Source: Akkermansia sp. (GTDB lineage Bacteria > Verrucomicrobiota > Verrucomicrobiia > Verrucomicrobiales > Akkermansiaceae). From it: a DNA stretch of 64,000 nucleotides. The notes beneath the pieces were generated by a model, which was given only the letters and a program-made list of their open reading frames with translations, did no database searches and was not told the DNA's origin. The stretch's first letter is position 1. Each line of letters starts with the position of its first letter. The position numbers were made by a program, and so were the translations under genes. Shown one piece after another: positions 27,760 to 37,235 of the stretch. The stretch lies in assembly GCA_017555205.1 (NCBI GenBank), contig JAFZGW010000033.1, forward strand, positions 62,001-126,000, in the 5' to 3' direction.

Positions 27760-28158
27760 ATGAAAACACGTCACATTATCTTCAGCAGCGTTGTGCTGGG
27801 TTGTACTCTCCTGAGCTCCTGCATTTGGCAGCCCATCATTCAGAACTTCACACGTGATCAATATCCCGGTCCGCGCCCTCCCATGGTAATTGCCGATAAA
27901 GACGGTTCCCCCGCCAGCAACAAATGGCTCAAGGTAGATGACAATATGTTGCCTCCGTCCACTCACATTATCGGTAGCCTCGAGTATGCAGAAGACGGCC
28001 TGCCCTATGGTCTGACTTCTGAGTTCAGCAACGTGGTCATTTCTCCGTACGCACCGCATTACCAGCTCGATTACACCGGTATTGAAGTCGGCTCGAAAGT
28101 ATGGGATCCCTACACCCGCAAAGCTTTCTACATTAAGCGCACCTACACCTTCAACTGA
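27760..28158 (+). CDS. Lipoprotein of unknown function
   Basis: 132 residues from ATG 27760 (the frame is open further upstream, into the previous gene, but only this start gives a signal). Lipobox LLSSC at residue 21. The mature part is short, rich in Pro/Tyr, with no recognised domain. Middle gene of the 26916-30059 run, so a role beside lipid A or core assembly is possible but unproven. Confidence 0.8.
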   Translation: MKTRHIIFSSVVLGCTLLSSCIWQPIIQNFTRDQYPGPRPPMVIADKDGSPASNKWLKVDDNMLPPSTHIIGSLEYAEDGLPYGLTSEFSNVVISPYAPHYQLDYTGIEVGSKVWDPYTRKAFYIKRTYTFN

Positions 28159-28169
28159 TATAATCAGCC

Positions 28170-30059
28170 ATGAAAGATGAGCACGCTGCTCCAGCCCCCA
28201 CACTATCTCAAAAGTTGGGGGCAATGGGGTACCGCACCATGAACGCGCTGCTGCGGCTGACGGACATACGCTTGGTAGCATTGTTCGGGCGGGCCATCGG
28301 CTATTTGGTATGGATGCTTTCCGCATCCCGCCGCAAAATAGTTGCCCGCAACTTACGCATAGTAGTTGACCCGACCCTCAGGGAAGATAAACTCAGCTCT
28401 ATGGTAAGGCGCAACATCGTGCGCACGGTCATGAACTTGGCTTGCTCGCTCAAAACCGGTATCATGACCGACCGCGAAATGGCACGTTCCATACAAGTGG
28501 TCGGTCGAGATGGGTTCGAAAAAGCCGGGAGCGATGGACGAACAGCCATTTGTGCAGTACCACACGCAGGCAACTGGGAGATTCTGGCACGCACTCGCCC
28601 GCTCTTCCCCAAGGTAGAGCACTACGGCTGCATGTACCGCCGCCTGAGTAACCCCTTGCTGGAGAAAATTGTGTACAACACTCGCACCATGTTCGGGTGC
28701 GAAATGTTCAGTAAGGAAGACGGCCTGCGTGCCGTCTTCAAGCTTGCTCGCTCAGGCGGTCTGCTGGGTGTGCTTAGTGACCAGTTTACACAAGAGGGGC
28801 TCTTTATGCCCTACTTCGGCAAGGTAACAGGCGTGACCCCGCTACCGGCTCTCATTTACAAACGCTGCAAAGGAAAAGGACAACTCTACTCCGTTTTCAC
28901 GCGTAATATATCACTGGGTAAGTGGGAGGCTATCTTAGACCGCACGATTGACCTGCCCGAGGGGTGCGAGGAAATCGATGAAATAACCATGCAGGTCAAT
29001 CTGGCCATCGAAAATTGCCAGAAGGAAAACATACTCGATGGGTTCTGGATGCACCACCGCTGGAAGAGCACTTCGGATTTCGCACCCGCAAACACATTCA
29101 GCAACGAACTGATTAAGAAGTATGCCACCCTTCCCTTCCGCATACTCATCTGCACGCCGGAGCAATTCGAGGAGGCGGCCATTTTGCTTCCCATCCTGCG
29201 CCTACTCAAGCGCAGCCGTATAGATGCCCAACTGACGATAATTTGCCCCGGAGAGCAAAAAGCTTGGTGGCAGCAATTCAGCGAAATTGTTACCCATGTC
29301 GTAACAACTGATGATACCACCGTCAAACTGTCCAAGCAATTAGCCGCAGATGAAATCTATAAAGACGGGCCGTTTGACCTGCTCTTCATGTACAGCGAAA
29401 ACCGCAAAACGATGCGTGAGCTGCAATCACTTATGCCGGTTCACATATCCGGCTTCTGGGAGAATCCCCTCTCCCGTAAATATCGCTTCCGCTCAAGGTA
29501 TAACATAGTGGCTACGCATCCTCGCACGCGTTTGGAAGACTACCAACAAGGAATTCAACTGGTACACAAACTCACTTCAGACGAGCAGGATTTAGCGCCT
29601 ATGCCGGCAACGGACGAAGCAGGCACATTTATTGCCCCCTTCTCAACCCTTGGCAGCAGCAACAGCTGGCCCCGGGAAAACTGGGCCGAATTAGTCCGCA
29701 GACTGGGCAAGGTAAGCCTACTTGCATTCCCGGCGGATGCCGCCAAAGCAGAAAAGATGGCAACTGAATTGGGCTGCGAGCTCTGCCTGTGCAAGCCCGA
29801 AGAAATCGCCACCAAGTTGGGCTCAAACTCCACCCTGTATGCCGTAGACGGCCTATTGCCGGTTCTGGCATCCGCTACCGGTTGCCGCTGCACAGTACTG
29901 ATGGCTGCCCGCGCAGCAGAGCGTTACCCGCTCAGCATTGGTTCCGGGCACCGTTATGTAAGCAACCACACGCCCTGCCACCCTTGCCATCGCAGCGATT
30001 GTGATCAGGCTACCCCCTGCACAAGCGGTATTACAGTAGACGACATGCTGGGAGCATAA
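28170..30059 (+). CDS. Fusion of lipid A-type acyltransferase and heptosyltransferase-like glycosyltransferase
   Basis: 629 residues, twice the length of either family. Residues about 1-300 are an LpxL/HtrB-type acyltransferase: helix near the N-terminus, the catalytic H-x4-E in AVPHAGNWEIL, GVLSDQFTQEGLFMPYFGK, and the C-terminal WMHHRWK. Residues about 320-629 resemble GT9 heptosyltransferases: an N-terminal Rossmann half (LRLLKRSRIDAQLTIICPGE), the donor-site region (PFSTLGSSNSWPRENWAELV), and the Cys-rich WaaF-like end (PCHPCHRSDCDQATPC). An inner-membrane enzyme coupling late lipid A acylation and sugar transfer is inferred. No frameshift or stop separates the halves. Last gene of its operon. 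Confidence 0.88.
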   Translation: MKDEHAAPAPTLSQKLGAMGYRTMNALLRLTDIRLVALFGRAIGYLVWMLSASRRKIVARNLRIVVDPTLREDKLSSMVRRNIVRTVMNLACSLKTGIMTDREMARSIQVVGRDGFEKAGSDGRTAICAVPHAGNWEILARTRPLFPKVEHYGCMYRRLSNPLLEKIVYNTRTMFGCEMFSKEDGLRAVFKLARSGGLLGVLSDQFTQEGLFMPYFGKVTGVTPLPALIYKRCKGKGQLYSVFTRNISLGKWEAILDRTIDLPEGCEEIDEITMQVNLAIENCQKENILDGFWMHHRWKSTSDFAPANTFSNELIKKYATLPFRILICTPEQFEEAAILLPILRLLKRSRIDAQLTIICPGEQKAWWQQFSEIVTHVVTTDDTTVKLSKQLAADEIYKDGPFDLLFMYSENRKTMRELQSLMPVHISGFWENPLSRKYRFRSRYNIVATHPRTRLEDYQQGIQLVHKLTSDEQDLAPMPATDEAGTFIAPFSTLGSSNSWPRENWAELVRRLGKVSLLAFPADAAKAEKMATELGCELCLCKPEEIATKLGSNSTLYAVDGLLPVLASATGCRCTVLMAARAAERYPLSIGSGHRYVSNHTPCHPCHRSDCDQATPCTSGITVDDMLGA

Positions 30060-30081
30060 CTACTTAAAAAATCCCCCCAAA

Positions 30082-30117
30082 AAAACGCCGTGCCTTAATC
30101 AGGCACGGCGTTTTGAC
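30082..30117. terminator. Bidirectional terminator between convergent genes
   Basis: 13-bp stem (30082-30094 with 30102-30114), 7-nt loop, with A-run before and T-run after; serves the fusion gene (+) and argD (-). Confidence 0.92.
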
Positions 30118-30139
30118 ATTTAGAAAAGTGGTGCAAATC

Positions 30140-31378
30140 TCAGGCAAGTCCCTCAAGCACGGACTTCAGAATAGCAAGACCCTCCGCCAGAACATCTTCC
30201 GGTACGTTAAGTGCCGGGATAAGTCGCAGAGTATCCGGACCTGCCGGGCATGCAAGCAAACCGGCCTGCAAACACAGGCTGTTTACATAACCGGCGGGAG
30301 TGTTACCCTCAGGCACGTTGAAACTGCCGGCCTTCAATCCCACCCCGCGCAACAGACCGTAACCGCGCACCGTTTCAACACAGGGGAGATTCCACCCCTC
30401 CACCGTATCTTTTATCAACTTGCCAAGAGCCTTGGCTCGTGCGGAGAGGTTCTGATTAACAATTTCCGTAACAACGGCCAACGAGGTAGCACAGGCTATA
30501 GGAGTACCACCAAAGGTCGAGCCATGAGACCCCGGTCCCATAATAGAGGAAAGCTCGGTTCCCTTTTCATCCATCGCGCGATTGCTCACCCAGAAACACC
30601 CCATGGGGAAACCACCACCAATGCCTTTGGCACAAGAAACCAAATCGGGCTGCACATCGGGACAAATTGCCTGCCAGCCCATAGGAGCCCCGCAGCGCCC
30701 GAAACCGCACTGCACCTCATCGAACATAAGCAGCAAGTCATGTTCGCGGCACAAAGCAGCAGCTCCGCGCATAAACTCCTCCGTTGCAGGATTCACGCCA
30801 CCCTCACCCTGTATAGCCTCAAACATAACGCCACAAGTAATCGGCGAAATCGCATTTTTCAAGCCCTCCAAATCATTAAAATCCACATATTTGAACCCTA
30901 CCAAAAGCGGATCGAATTCAACCTGAATCTTAGCTTGTCCGGTAGCGGCCATTGAGCCAAGCGTACGCCCGTGGAAACTCTTATTGAAAGTAATAACTTC
31001 GTAACGCGGAGAACCATCCGCAGCAGGGCGACGATGCCCAAAACGGCGAGCCACTTTGATGATGCCGTCGTTACCCTCAGCACCGCTGTTGCAGAAGAAG
31101 ATACGCCCGGGGATGCCAATCATCTTTTCAACGATAAGGCTGGCCAACTCCTCCTGCTGCGGGATATTGTAAAGATTAGAGCAGTGCATAAGCTGCCCGG
31201 CCTGCTTGCAAAGAGCCTGCACCACAGCGGGATGGCAATGCCCTAAACTACAGGTGGCAATACCGGCGCAGAAATCCACATATCGGCGACCTTCCGTGTC
31301 GAACAGGTAAGAGCCCTCACCCTTCGCCACCGTTATAGGGGCGCGACCGTATGTCGGAAGTACGTGTTCTTGTATCAT
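30140..31378 (-). CDS. argD: Acetylornithine aminotransferase
   Basis: Class III PLP aminotransferase of arginine (and possibly lysine) synthesis; 412 residues from ATG 31378 (MIQEHVLPTYGRAPI). Motifs: LFDTEGRRYVDFCAGIATCS, FFCNSGAEGNDGIIKVAR, FHGRTLGSMAATGQ, the cofactor Asp in LLLMFDEVQCGFGR and the Schiff-base Lys in SCAKGIGGGFPMG, then GSHGSTFGGTPIAC. Fits ArgD better than ornithine or GABA aminotransferases by length and motif wording, though substrate choice in this family is hard to read from sequence alone. Other arg genes are not nearby. Confidence 0.9.
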   Translation of the reverse strand: MIQEHVLPTYGRAPITVAKGEGSYLFDTEGRRYVDFCAGIATCSLGHCHPAVVQALCKQAGQLMHCSNLYNIPQQEELASLIVEKMIGIPGRIFFCNSGAEGNDGIIKVARRFGHRRPAADGSPRYEVITFNKSFHGRTLGSMAATGQAKIQVEFDPLLVGFKYVDFNDLEGLKNAISPITCGVMFEAIQGEGGVNPATEEFMRGAAALCREHDLLLMFDEVQCGFGRCGAPMGWQAICPDVQPDLVSCAKGIGGGFPMGCFWVSNRAMDEKGTELSSIMGPGSHGSTFGGTPIACATSLAVVTEIVNQNLSARAKALGKLIKDTVEGWNLPCVETVRGYGLLRGVGLKAGSFNVPEGNTPAGYVNSLCLQAGLLACPAGPDTLRLIPALNVPEDVLAEGLAILKSVLEGLA

Positions 31379-31388
31379 AGCAAGTTCA

Positions 31389-31417
31389 ACTCTACCCCCC
31401 CTTGCACGCTTTGTCAA
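31389..31417 (-). promoter_or_regulatory. argD promoter
   Basis: TTGACA, 17 bp (with a run of seven G), TAGAGT on the minus strand; -10 ends 10 bases before ATG 31378. Divergent from the pyrC promoter; the two -35 boxes are 9 bases apart. Confidence 0.75.
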
Positions 31418-31426
31418 TAGTAAAGC

Positions 31427-31455
31427 TTGCGAACTCGCTCAAAATCTGGTAGTAT
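31427..31455 (+). promoter_or_regulatory. pyrC promoter
   Basis: TTGCGA, 17 bp, TAGTAT; -10 ends 7 bases before ATG 31463. Confidence 0.7.
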
Positions 31456-31462
31456 AGCGCGC

Positions 31463-32470
31463 ATGGAGATTACGCTGAATGCACCGCTGGACATGCACCT
31501 GCACCTGCGCGATGGTGATATGCTGAAACTAGTAGCCCCGCTCTCTGCCGACTTTGCGGGGGCAGTCATCATGCCCAATCTCGTTCCTCCGGTAACAGAT
31601 CCGGGAGCGATGCTCGCCTACAGTGAGCGAATAGCCGAGGCCATGGGTGAGCAAGCATTCACCCGCTACATGACCCTTTTCTTCACGGCTCAAAGTGAGC
31701 AGCAACTCACCCTGGCAACTCAAACCCCGGGATTTTTCGGCTACAAGCTCTACCCGGCCGGAATTACCACCAACAGCGAAGGCGGCGTTGCTAACCTGGC
31801 AGATGCCGACAGCACCCTGTGTATGATGCAGGAAATGGGCATTCCGTTGCTCGTTCACGGCGAAAGCCATGGGTTCGTGATGGATCGCGAACAGGAATTT
31901 CTGGCAGTTTACCGAAATCTGGCCACACGCTACCCTCGCCTGCGCATCTGCATGGAGCACATTACCACTTCTGCCGCACTGCAACTGCTCGATGAGTTCG
32001 AAAACCTGTGCGCAACAGTCACCCTGCAGCACCTCATCATTACCCTTGATGATGTAGCAGGTGGAGCTCTGCAACCACACCTCTTCTGCAAACCCATTGC
32101 CAAACGCCCCGGCGACCGGGACGCCCTGTTGCAGGCAGCACTGAATGCCCATCCCCGCCTGATGTTCGGCAGCGACTCAGCACCGCACCCCCGCTGCCGC
32201 AAGGAGTCCTGTGGCTGTGCGGCAGGCGTATTTACTGCACCATTAGCGCTGCCCCGCCTCGCAGCTCTTTTTGCTGAGCACGGAGCCCTCGATAAATTGC
32301 AGGATTTCGTGAGCGGCAATGCGTGCCGCATCTACAACCTTACCCCGGAGCAAAAGAAAGTCACGCTGCATGATACCCCCATGCAGGTTCCCGCCGTCTA
32401 TCGTAGCTACGGACAGCAGGTAGTACCCATGTACGCCGGAGAACAACTGAGCTGGAGCGTGAAGCACTAA
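31463..32470 (+). CDS. pyrC: Dihydroorotase, class II
   Basis: Zinc enzyme closing the dihydroorotate ring in pyrimidine synthesis; 335 residues. Metal ligands are all present: [10 protein letters not shown], the carboxylated Lys in [30 protein letters not shown] and the catalytic Asp in [11 protein letters not shown]. The open frame extends back to 31427, but ATG 31463 is the family start and sits just after the promoter. Its stop codon overlaps the start of the next gene (TAATG), beginning a pyrC-DUF3820-menA run. Confidence 0.96.
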   Translation: MEITLNAPLDMHLHLRDGDMLKLVAPLSADFAGAVIMPNLVPPVTDPGAMLAYSERIAEAMGEQAFTRYMTLFFTAQSEQQLTLATQTPGFFGYKLYPAGITTNSEGGVANLADADSTLCMMQEMGIPLLVHGESHGFVMDREQEFLAVYRNLATRYPRLRICMEHITTSAALQLLDEFENLCATVTLQHLIITLDDVAGGALQPHLFCKPIAKRPGDRDALLQAALNAHPRLMFGSDSAPHPRCRKESCGCAAGVFTAPLALPRLAALFAEHGALDKLQDFVSGNACRIYNLTPEQKKVTLHDTPMQVPAVYRSYGQQVVPMYAGEQLSWSVKH

Positions 32471-32766
32471 TGCAACCCGCCTCCATACCCTCGGCAGATG
32501 ATTTGCTAGCCCTCTTGGCCGAAATTGCGGCCATGCACATGCCCTATGGTATGTATGGCCCCGCAAATTATCCCCCCGATGGCTGCCCGCTCATGGATTT
32601 ACCTACCGAATATCTGGACTGGTTTTGGCAGCGAGGTTGGCCGAAAGGCAAACTCGGCCGACTTATGGAACAAACATTGCTCATAAAAAACAGCGGCCTG
32701 GACTCCCTCTTCGAGCCTTTCCGAAAGGCTGCCGGAGGTCGCCGCAAATTCCCACGAAAACGATGA
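32470..32766 (+). CDS. DUF3820 family protein
   Basis: 98 residues. The family pattern is clear: MPYGMYGP, LMDLPTEYLDWFWQRGWPKG, KLGRLMEQTLLIKNSGLDSL. Members are small soluble proteins of unknown biochemical role. Overlaps pyrC by one base and menA by four, so it is translationally coupled to both. Confidence 0.88.
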   Translation: MQPASIPSADDLLALLAEIAAMHMPYGMYGPANYPPDGCPLMDLPTEYLDWFWQRGWPKGKLGRLMEQTLLIKNSGLDSLFEPFRKAAGGRRKFPRKR

Positions 32767-33680
32767 ACAAACTCAAATCCATCATTCTTGCCGCACGGCC
32801 GAAAACCCTCCCCGCCGGGATTGTCGCGGTGTGGGCCGGCTGCCTGATAGTGTACAAATTCCAACAAACCGGTGCTTTTGCCGGTGTACAACTCAACTGG
32901 TGGCTGGCTGCGTTCACTGTATTGAGTGCCATGTGCATACAAATTGCCTGCAACTTTTTCAACGACTCTATTGACGCAGACAAACATGCCGACACCGCCC
33001 GCAGACAAGGCCCGCGCCGAATTACAGCCAGCGGCGACATGAGCTCGCGAAGCGTTAAAATATGGGGCTGCCTCTTCTTAGCCGCAGCTGCCGGTTTTTC
33101 CCTGCCGCTCATATTAGCCCAAGGCTGGCCCATACTGGCAATAGGCATACCCAGCATGCTCTGCGCCTATTGCTATACAGGTGGACCTTGGCCACTGGCC
33201 TACAAAGGACTGGGCGAACTTTTCGTACTACTGTTCTTCGGCTTGGTTGCCGTGTGCGGCACCGTATTCGTCCAAATAGGTTGGCAGCCGGCATACCTTC
33301 CCATCTATGCCGGAGCATTCATACTGGGCATACAATGCGGACTGCTCTCATGCCTGTTAATCGAGATTAACAACATACGCGACCGAGTGGAAGACTCAGG
33401 AACCGGCAAACGAACCCTCGCTGTACGATTGGGGGACAAACGCGCCCGCGGATTGGCCATGGCCTTCCTGGTGGCTCCCTACGCCACCCTCAAACAGACG
33501 GCGTTTTTCCTGCCCAATGTAGGTTGGAACCTCTGTTGGCTGGCAACTATTATCGTGGGAGGCATCATCATGCTGAAACTTACCCGCACGCCGGCGAACA
33601 AGAAAATGAACGTACTTCTGGGACTTTCCTCACTGCATCTCATACTGTTCCTACTGGCGCTCACTTTGGGAGCCCGGTAA
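32763..33680 (+). CDS. menA: 1,4-dihydroxy-2-naphthoate polyprenyltransferase
   Basis: UbiA-family membrane prenyltransferase of menaquinone synthesis; 305 residues from ATG 32763, about nine transmembrane helices. First Asp-rich motif in NFFNDSIDADKHADTARRQG and second in EINNIRDRVEDSGTGKRTL, both needed for Mg-diphosphate binding, and the MenA start LAARPKTLPAGIVAVWAG. The frame is open far upstream through the DUF3820 gene, but only this start fits the family. The presence of MenA means the organism makes menaquinone. Confidence 0.93.
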   Translation: MNKLKSIILAARPKTLPAGIVAVWAGCLIVYKFQQTGAFAGVQLNWWLAAFTVLSAMCIQIACNFFNDSIDADKHADTARRQGPRRITASGDMSSRSVKIWGCLFLAAAAGFSLPLILAQGWPILAIGIPSMLCAYCYTGGPWPLAYKGLGELFVLLFFGLVAVCGTVFVQIGWQPAYLPIYAGAFILGIQCGLLSCLLIEINNIRDRVEDSGTGKRTLAVRLGDKRARGLAMAFLVAPYATLKQTAFFLPNVGWNLCWLATIIVGGIIMLKLTRTPANKKMNVLLGLSSLHLILFLLALTLGAR

Positions 33681-33705
33681 TATAATTCAACTCCGGCCCA
33701 TCATC

Positions 33706-34473
33706 ATGAAACTCCGTCACATCATCAGCATGCTGTTAATAATACCGGGAGCGCTCACCCCGGCAATAGCGGCTCCTACCACTCACACCCAAGCCATCAC
33801 AACGGAAGACATCAAACAAATATTGACCAAGGGCTCGGCGGAAGCACTCAAAAAACTCATCACAAACGGAATAGACCCCAACACTCGCGTAGACAATGAA
33901 ATACCGCTACTGGTAATGGCAGCCTACACCAAGCGACTGGAAATGGTCTATACATTGCTGGAAAGCGGAGCCAATCCCAATGCAGCCCAGGCTCCGGGTA
34001 TTACTGCACTCTCGGTGGCAGCGGCCACTAACAATACCCACATGCTCGACCTGCTCATCAAGCATGGTGCCAACATCAACCACCAAGCCGATCTGGGAGA
34101 CAGCATACTTATGCTTGCATGCTCTCAAAATGCCCTCGATGCCGTACAGCTGTTGCTGGCAATGAAAGCCGACCCTAACCTAGCCGACAACAAGGGAATC
34201 ACACCACTCATTTACAGCATAGCCCGCAGCAACGAACCCGAGGTATTATGCTGCATGCTACTAGAACACGGTGCCGACCCGAACGCCAGAATGTTCGATG
34301 GCTCCACAGCCCTGATGGTTGCAGCAATGAACAACGATATCAACTGTGCTCAACTCTTACTCTCACACGGCGCCGATGTAGAAGTGCAAGATGCAGGGGC
34401 AAACACAGCTCTCGATTTTGCCAAAAGCCCCGAAATGCGCCAACTGCTGTTAAGTGCCGACAAAAATGACTGA
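33706..34473 (+). CDS. Secreted ankyrin-repeat protein
   Basis: 255 residues. Signal peptide (HIISMLLIIPGALTPAIA) followed by about six ankyrin repeats filling the rest (ESGANPNAAQAPGITALSVA; LLEHGADPNARMFDGSTALM; LLSHGADVEVQDAGANTALD). Expected in the periplasm as a binding scaffold; no enzyme domain. 25 bases after menA and overlapping the DNA-alkylation-repeat gene by 8 bases, so probably read with them. Confidence 0.9.
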   Translation: MKLRHIISMLLIIPGALTPAIAAPTTHTQAITTEDIKQILTKGSAEALKKLITNGIDPNTRVDNEIPLLVMAAYTKRLEMVYTLLESGANPNAAQAPGITALSVAAATNNTHMLDLLIKHGANINHQADLGDSILMLACSQNALDAVQLLLAMKADPNLADNKGITPLIYSIARSNEPEVLCCMLLEHGADPNARMFDGSTALMVAAMNNDINCAQLLLSHGADVEVQDAGANTALDFAKSPEMRQLLLSADKND

Positions 34474-35149
34474 AACGGAGCTTACCTCAACCCTTCATGA
34501 ACTTGCAGACGCAAAATACAGGAACTTTGCAGCATCTCTGATTCCCGGAGAAAATGACTTACTTGGTGTACGCCTGCCGGATTTGCGCAAACTGGCGAAA
34601 AAAGCCGCCGATGACAACTGGCAGGTACTCTTCAGCAAATTGAAGACAGAATCCACCATGGAATTAGTCATGCTGCGAGGAATGCTACCCGGATACGCCA
34701 AAAACGCGACACTTAACGAACGCTTGGCCGCGCTGACCGACTTTATTCCGGGCATCCGCAACTGGAGTATATGCGATTCATGTTGCGCTACATACCGATT
34801 TGCGCAGGAGCACCGTACCGAAGTACTCGATTTCATTCGCCCCTACCTGATTTCTACGCGTGAATTCGAAGCAAGATTCGGCGTGGTCATGCTCCTCAAT
34901 CACTATTTACCATCGGTTGAATTCAACACCGTTATAACAAAACTGCTTCCACAAGTCACATGCAGCGCACACTACGCACAAATGGGTGTAGCTTGGTGCG
35001 CCTGCGATTTTTGCCTGCGCAACCCCGAATCTGCCAAAAAATTACTCCGCAATCTATCCCCAGCGCAGCAACTCCTTACACTCCGTAAATTAAGAGAATC
35101 CAAACATTCGGCCGCCAGGCAGATTCTTATTTCTTACAGTAATTCTTAA
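34466..35149 (+). CDS. DNA alkylation repeat (AlkD-like) protein
   Basis: 227 residues from ATG 34466 (MTETELTSTLHELAD), overlapping the ankyrin gene. HEAT-like helical repeats of the AlkD/DUF-type DNA alkylation repair family: VRLPDLRKLAKKA, NWSICDSCCATYRF and EFEARFGVVMLL, in which Trp, Asp and Arg can be aligned with the AlkD catalytic cleft (W, D, R). Known relatives remove positively charged N3/N7-alkylated purines. The residue alignment is by eye, and a DNA-binding but non-catalytic role is possible. Confidence 0.85.
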   Translation: MTETELTSTLHELADAKYRNFAASLIPGENDLLGVRLPDLRKLAKKAADDNWQVLFSKLKTESTMELVMLRGMLPGYAKNATLNERLAALTDFIPGIRNWSICDSCCATYRFAQEHRTEVLDFIRPYLISTREFEARFGVVMLLNHYLPSVEFNTVITKLLPQVTCSAHYAQMGVAWCACDFCLRNPESAKKLLRNLSPAQQLLTLRKLRESKHSAARQILISYSNS

Positions 35150-35221
35150 TCTTTCAGTTATAATCGCTCCCGTAGTATAGACAAGTAACAAAACACCGCG
35201 ACAGCCAAAGCATATTTCAGC

Positions 35222-35250
35222 TTGACAAACCATGCAAAAAAAGCTAGCAT
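35222..35250 (+). promoter_or_regulatory. BI-1 family gene promoter
   Basis: TTGACA, 17 bp, TAGCAT; -10 ends 6 bases before ATG 35257, so the A of the start codon is near the predicted transcription start. Confidence 0.78.
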
Positions 35251-35256
35251 AAAGCC

Positions 35257-35958
35257 ATGCAACAAGAATACTCAACTCAAGTTCAAATGATGCAGGAGCA
35301 ACTCGCAGCTCTTGCAAAAGCCTACCTCAACAAGGTATACGGGTGGATGGCTCTTTCCATGCTTGTAACAGCCGGTTCGGCCATATTCGCCATGCAGTCT
35401 GACCAAATCCTCACATGGAGTCAAAACAACCAACTCTGGCTCCTGCTGGGCACATTCGGCATCATCCTCATTATGGCATTCTGCCGCGCCTCACTCACAG
35501 CCGGAGCTCTTTCCGTGCTCTTCATCACCTTTTCCGCCTTGGAGGGCTTGGCACTCGGGCCCATCCTCTGCATGTATACAACTCAATCCCTCGGGCTTAC
35601 ATTCGCCTGCACAGCCGGTATGTTCGGAGCCATGGCGCTCTACGGTGCTGTAACAAAGCGTAACCTCAGCGGCATGGGTCGTACGCTCATGATGCTGCTT
35701 TTCGGCTTAATTATTGCCGGCATTGCTAATATCTTCTTCGGTAGCAGCACAGCCGACCTCGTCATCTCCGGCATCGGTGTCGTCGTGTTTGCTCTTTTCA
35801 CTGCGTACGACACACAGCGATTGCTGGCAGAAGGTGCATACCTTGTCGATACCGACGCCCGCAGCAAGGGGGCAATCATGGGGGCTGTACAGCTCTACCT
35901 CGATTTCCTCAACCTCTTCCTCTACCTGCTGCGTTTCTTGGGTGCAGCCCGCGATTAA
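35257..35958 (+). CDS. Bax inhibitor-1/YccA family membrane protein
   Basis: 233 residues with about seven transmembrane helices and the family features: AYLNKVYGWMALSMLVTAGS at the start, FITFSALEGLALGPIL in the middle, TKRNLSGMGRTLMMLLFGL, and the pore-linked Asp pattern FALFTAYDTQRLLAEG near the C-terminus. Bacterial homologues leak Ca2+ in a pH-dependent way or partner with FtsH; which applies here is unknown. First gene of a run with a KH/R3H protein (6-base gap) and a secreted protein. Confidence 0.93.
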   Translation: MQQEYSTQVQMMQEQLAALAKAYLNKVYGWMALSMLVTAGSAIFAMQSDQILTWSQNNQLWLLLGTFGIILIMAFCRASLTAGALSVLFITFSALEGLALGPILCMYTTQSLGLTFACTAGMFGAMALYGAVTKRNLSGMGRTLMMLLFGLIIAGIANIFFGSSTADLVISGIGVVVFALFTAYDTQRLLAEGAYLVDTDARSKGAIMGAVQLYLDFLNLFLYLLRFLGAARD

Positions 35959-35964
35959 GCAGCC

Positions 35965-36435
35965 ATGGACATCCTGCAGAAAATTACTGAGGAAGCGATT
36001 AGAGTGGCGCATGCCATTCTGGCTCCGCTTGGCTACGACTACAGCCTGAGCACCGAACCCACAGCCGATGAACCCAATGGGGTCACTCTTATGATTTCAG
36101 GAGCAGACGCCCGCTACATCATCGGCGACGAGGGGGATAAGCTCGATGACCTGCAATACCTCGTTAATCGACTGGTTCAGGCCGGTTGGGAAGATGCCCC
36201 CCGTATACGTGTGGACTGCGACCACTACCGAGAGCGCGCGGAAAACAAACTGTTACGCCGCGCACGCTCCCGAGCAGAACGAGTACTTCAGAGCGGGCGC
36301 CCCCTGATGATGGAAAAGCTCAATGCCTACCAACGCCGATTGGTACACAATGAGCTGGCAAAAATTCCCGGCATTCATACAGAATCGGAAGACACGGATT
36401 CCCGCTTCAAGCGCATCACCATCAGCCGAGCCTAA
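35965..36435 (+). CDS. KH-R3H RNA-binding protein (KhpB/Jag-like)
   Basis: 156 residues. KH-like domain with the GxxG-type loop in YIIGDEGDKLDDLQYLVNRL, then a C-terminal R3H domain (LMMEKLNAYQRRLVHNELAK; the R-x3-H is RRLVH). It lacks the N-terminal Jag domain found in Firmicute KhpB/EloR. Such proteins bind RNA and often link to cell-wall and division control or YidC. Between a membrane protein and a secreted protein in the same operon. Confidence 0.9.
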   Translation: MDILQKITEEAIRVAHAILAPLGYDYSLSTEPTADEPNGVTLMISGADARYIIGDEGDKLDDLQYLVNRLVQAGWEDAPRIRVDCDHYRERAENKLLRRARSRAERVLQSGRPLMMEKLNAYQRRLVHNELAKIPGIHTESEDTDSRFKRITISRA

Positions 36436-36443
36436 GCTCGCCC

Positions 36444-37184
36444 ATGCGATTATTACTCATCAGCATCTTATACTCAGCAGCCGCAGTGCTTATCCCGCCT
36501 GCGGCTGCGGAAGTTTATACCGTCTACACCGCTCAGGGCAAAAATAGCACTGAACTTCAGCGACATGTCCGCAAACTGTTGCCCGCTACGGCAGATAACC
36601 AACCGGAGTGCCAATTTGTTGAACTGCGGAAAGACTGCCCCGACCTACAGCAAGCGGAAGCACAAGCCACAGCCATAGCAGCCGGGGTAACTCACCTGCC
36701 CTGCTTGGTGATAGCCGATACCGACGGCCCGTACGCAACCCTATTGTTGCGCGGCCTCACCCGCAAAGCAGTCGAACAGGCAGTCGCTCAGCCGAATAAG
36801 GAACATCAGCAAGCAGAAAGACAACAGCGTGTTTTTGATGCGCAGCTCTACCTGTTATTTGCACGATGTGCCATGGAGGAAGCGACGGACGAACACCTCA
36901 GCGAACTGATACAGGAAAGCCGTCAACTGCTCAGCCACGAGCTCTGCACCAATGAGCTACAACAACTTATCGGTTTACGTTGTCTCTACCCTTTGCTCAT
37001 GAAGCAATACGCAATCGGCCACACCGGGGCTCACACTCCGGAAACCGAAGCAAAACTACTGGAAGCTATTGCAGCACTTGAAGAAGCTCGCGATATCAAC
37101 CCCAACAGCACATTAGGGAAGCGCGCGCATGACGAGCGACACCGCTTGCGCATGGCTCGCCGAGAAGCCCGAAAATACGAATAA
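36444..37184 (+). CDS. Secreted protein with a degenerate thioredoxin-like fold
   Basis: 246 residues with a signal peptide (LLLISILYSAAAVLIPPAAA). The first 110 mature residues look like a thioredoxin fold: a strand-helix start (VYTVYTAQGKNSTELQRHV) and a cis-Pro strand (AAGVTHLPCLVIADTDG), but the CxxC is absent, so no redox role is expected. The rest is a charged helical domain. Family not recognised. 9 bases after the KH-R3H gene. Confidence 0.7.
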   Translation: MRLLLISILYSAAAVLIPPAAAEVYTVYTAQGKNSTELQRHVRKLLPATADNQPECQFVELRKDCPDLQQAEAQATAIAAGVTHLPCLVIADTDGPYATLLLRGLTRKAVEQAVAQPNKEHQQAERQQRVFDAQLYLLFARCAMEEATDEHLSELIQESRQLLSHELCTNELQQLIGLRCLYPLLMKQYAIGHTGAHTPETEAKLLEAIAALEEARDINPNSTLGKRAHDERHRLRMARREARKYE

Positions 37185-37235
37185 CCAATCAGTGGTGTAC
37201 CCTGCGGCAGCCCATAAAAATCCGATTATCACATC

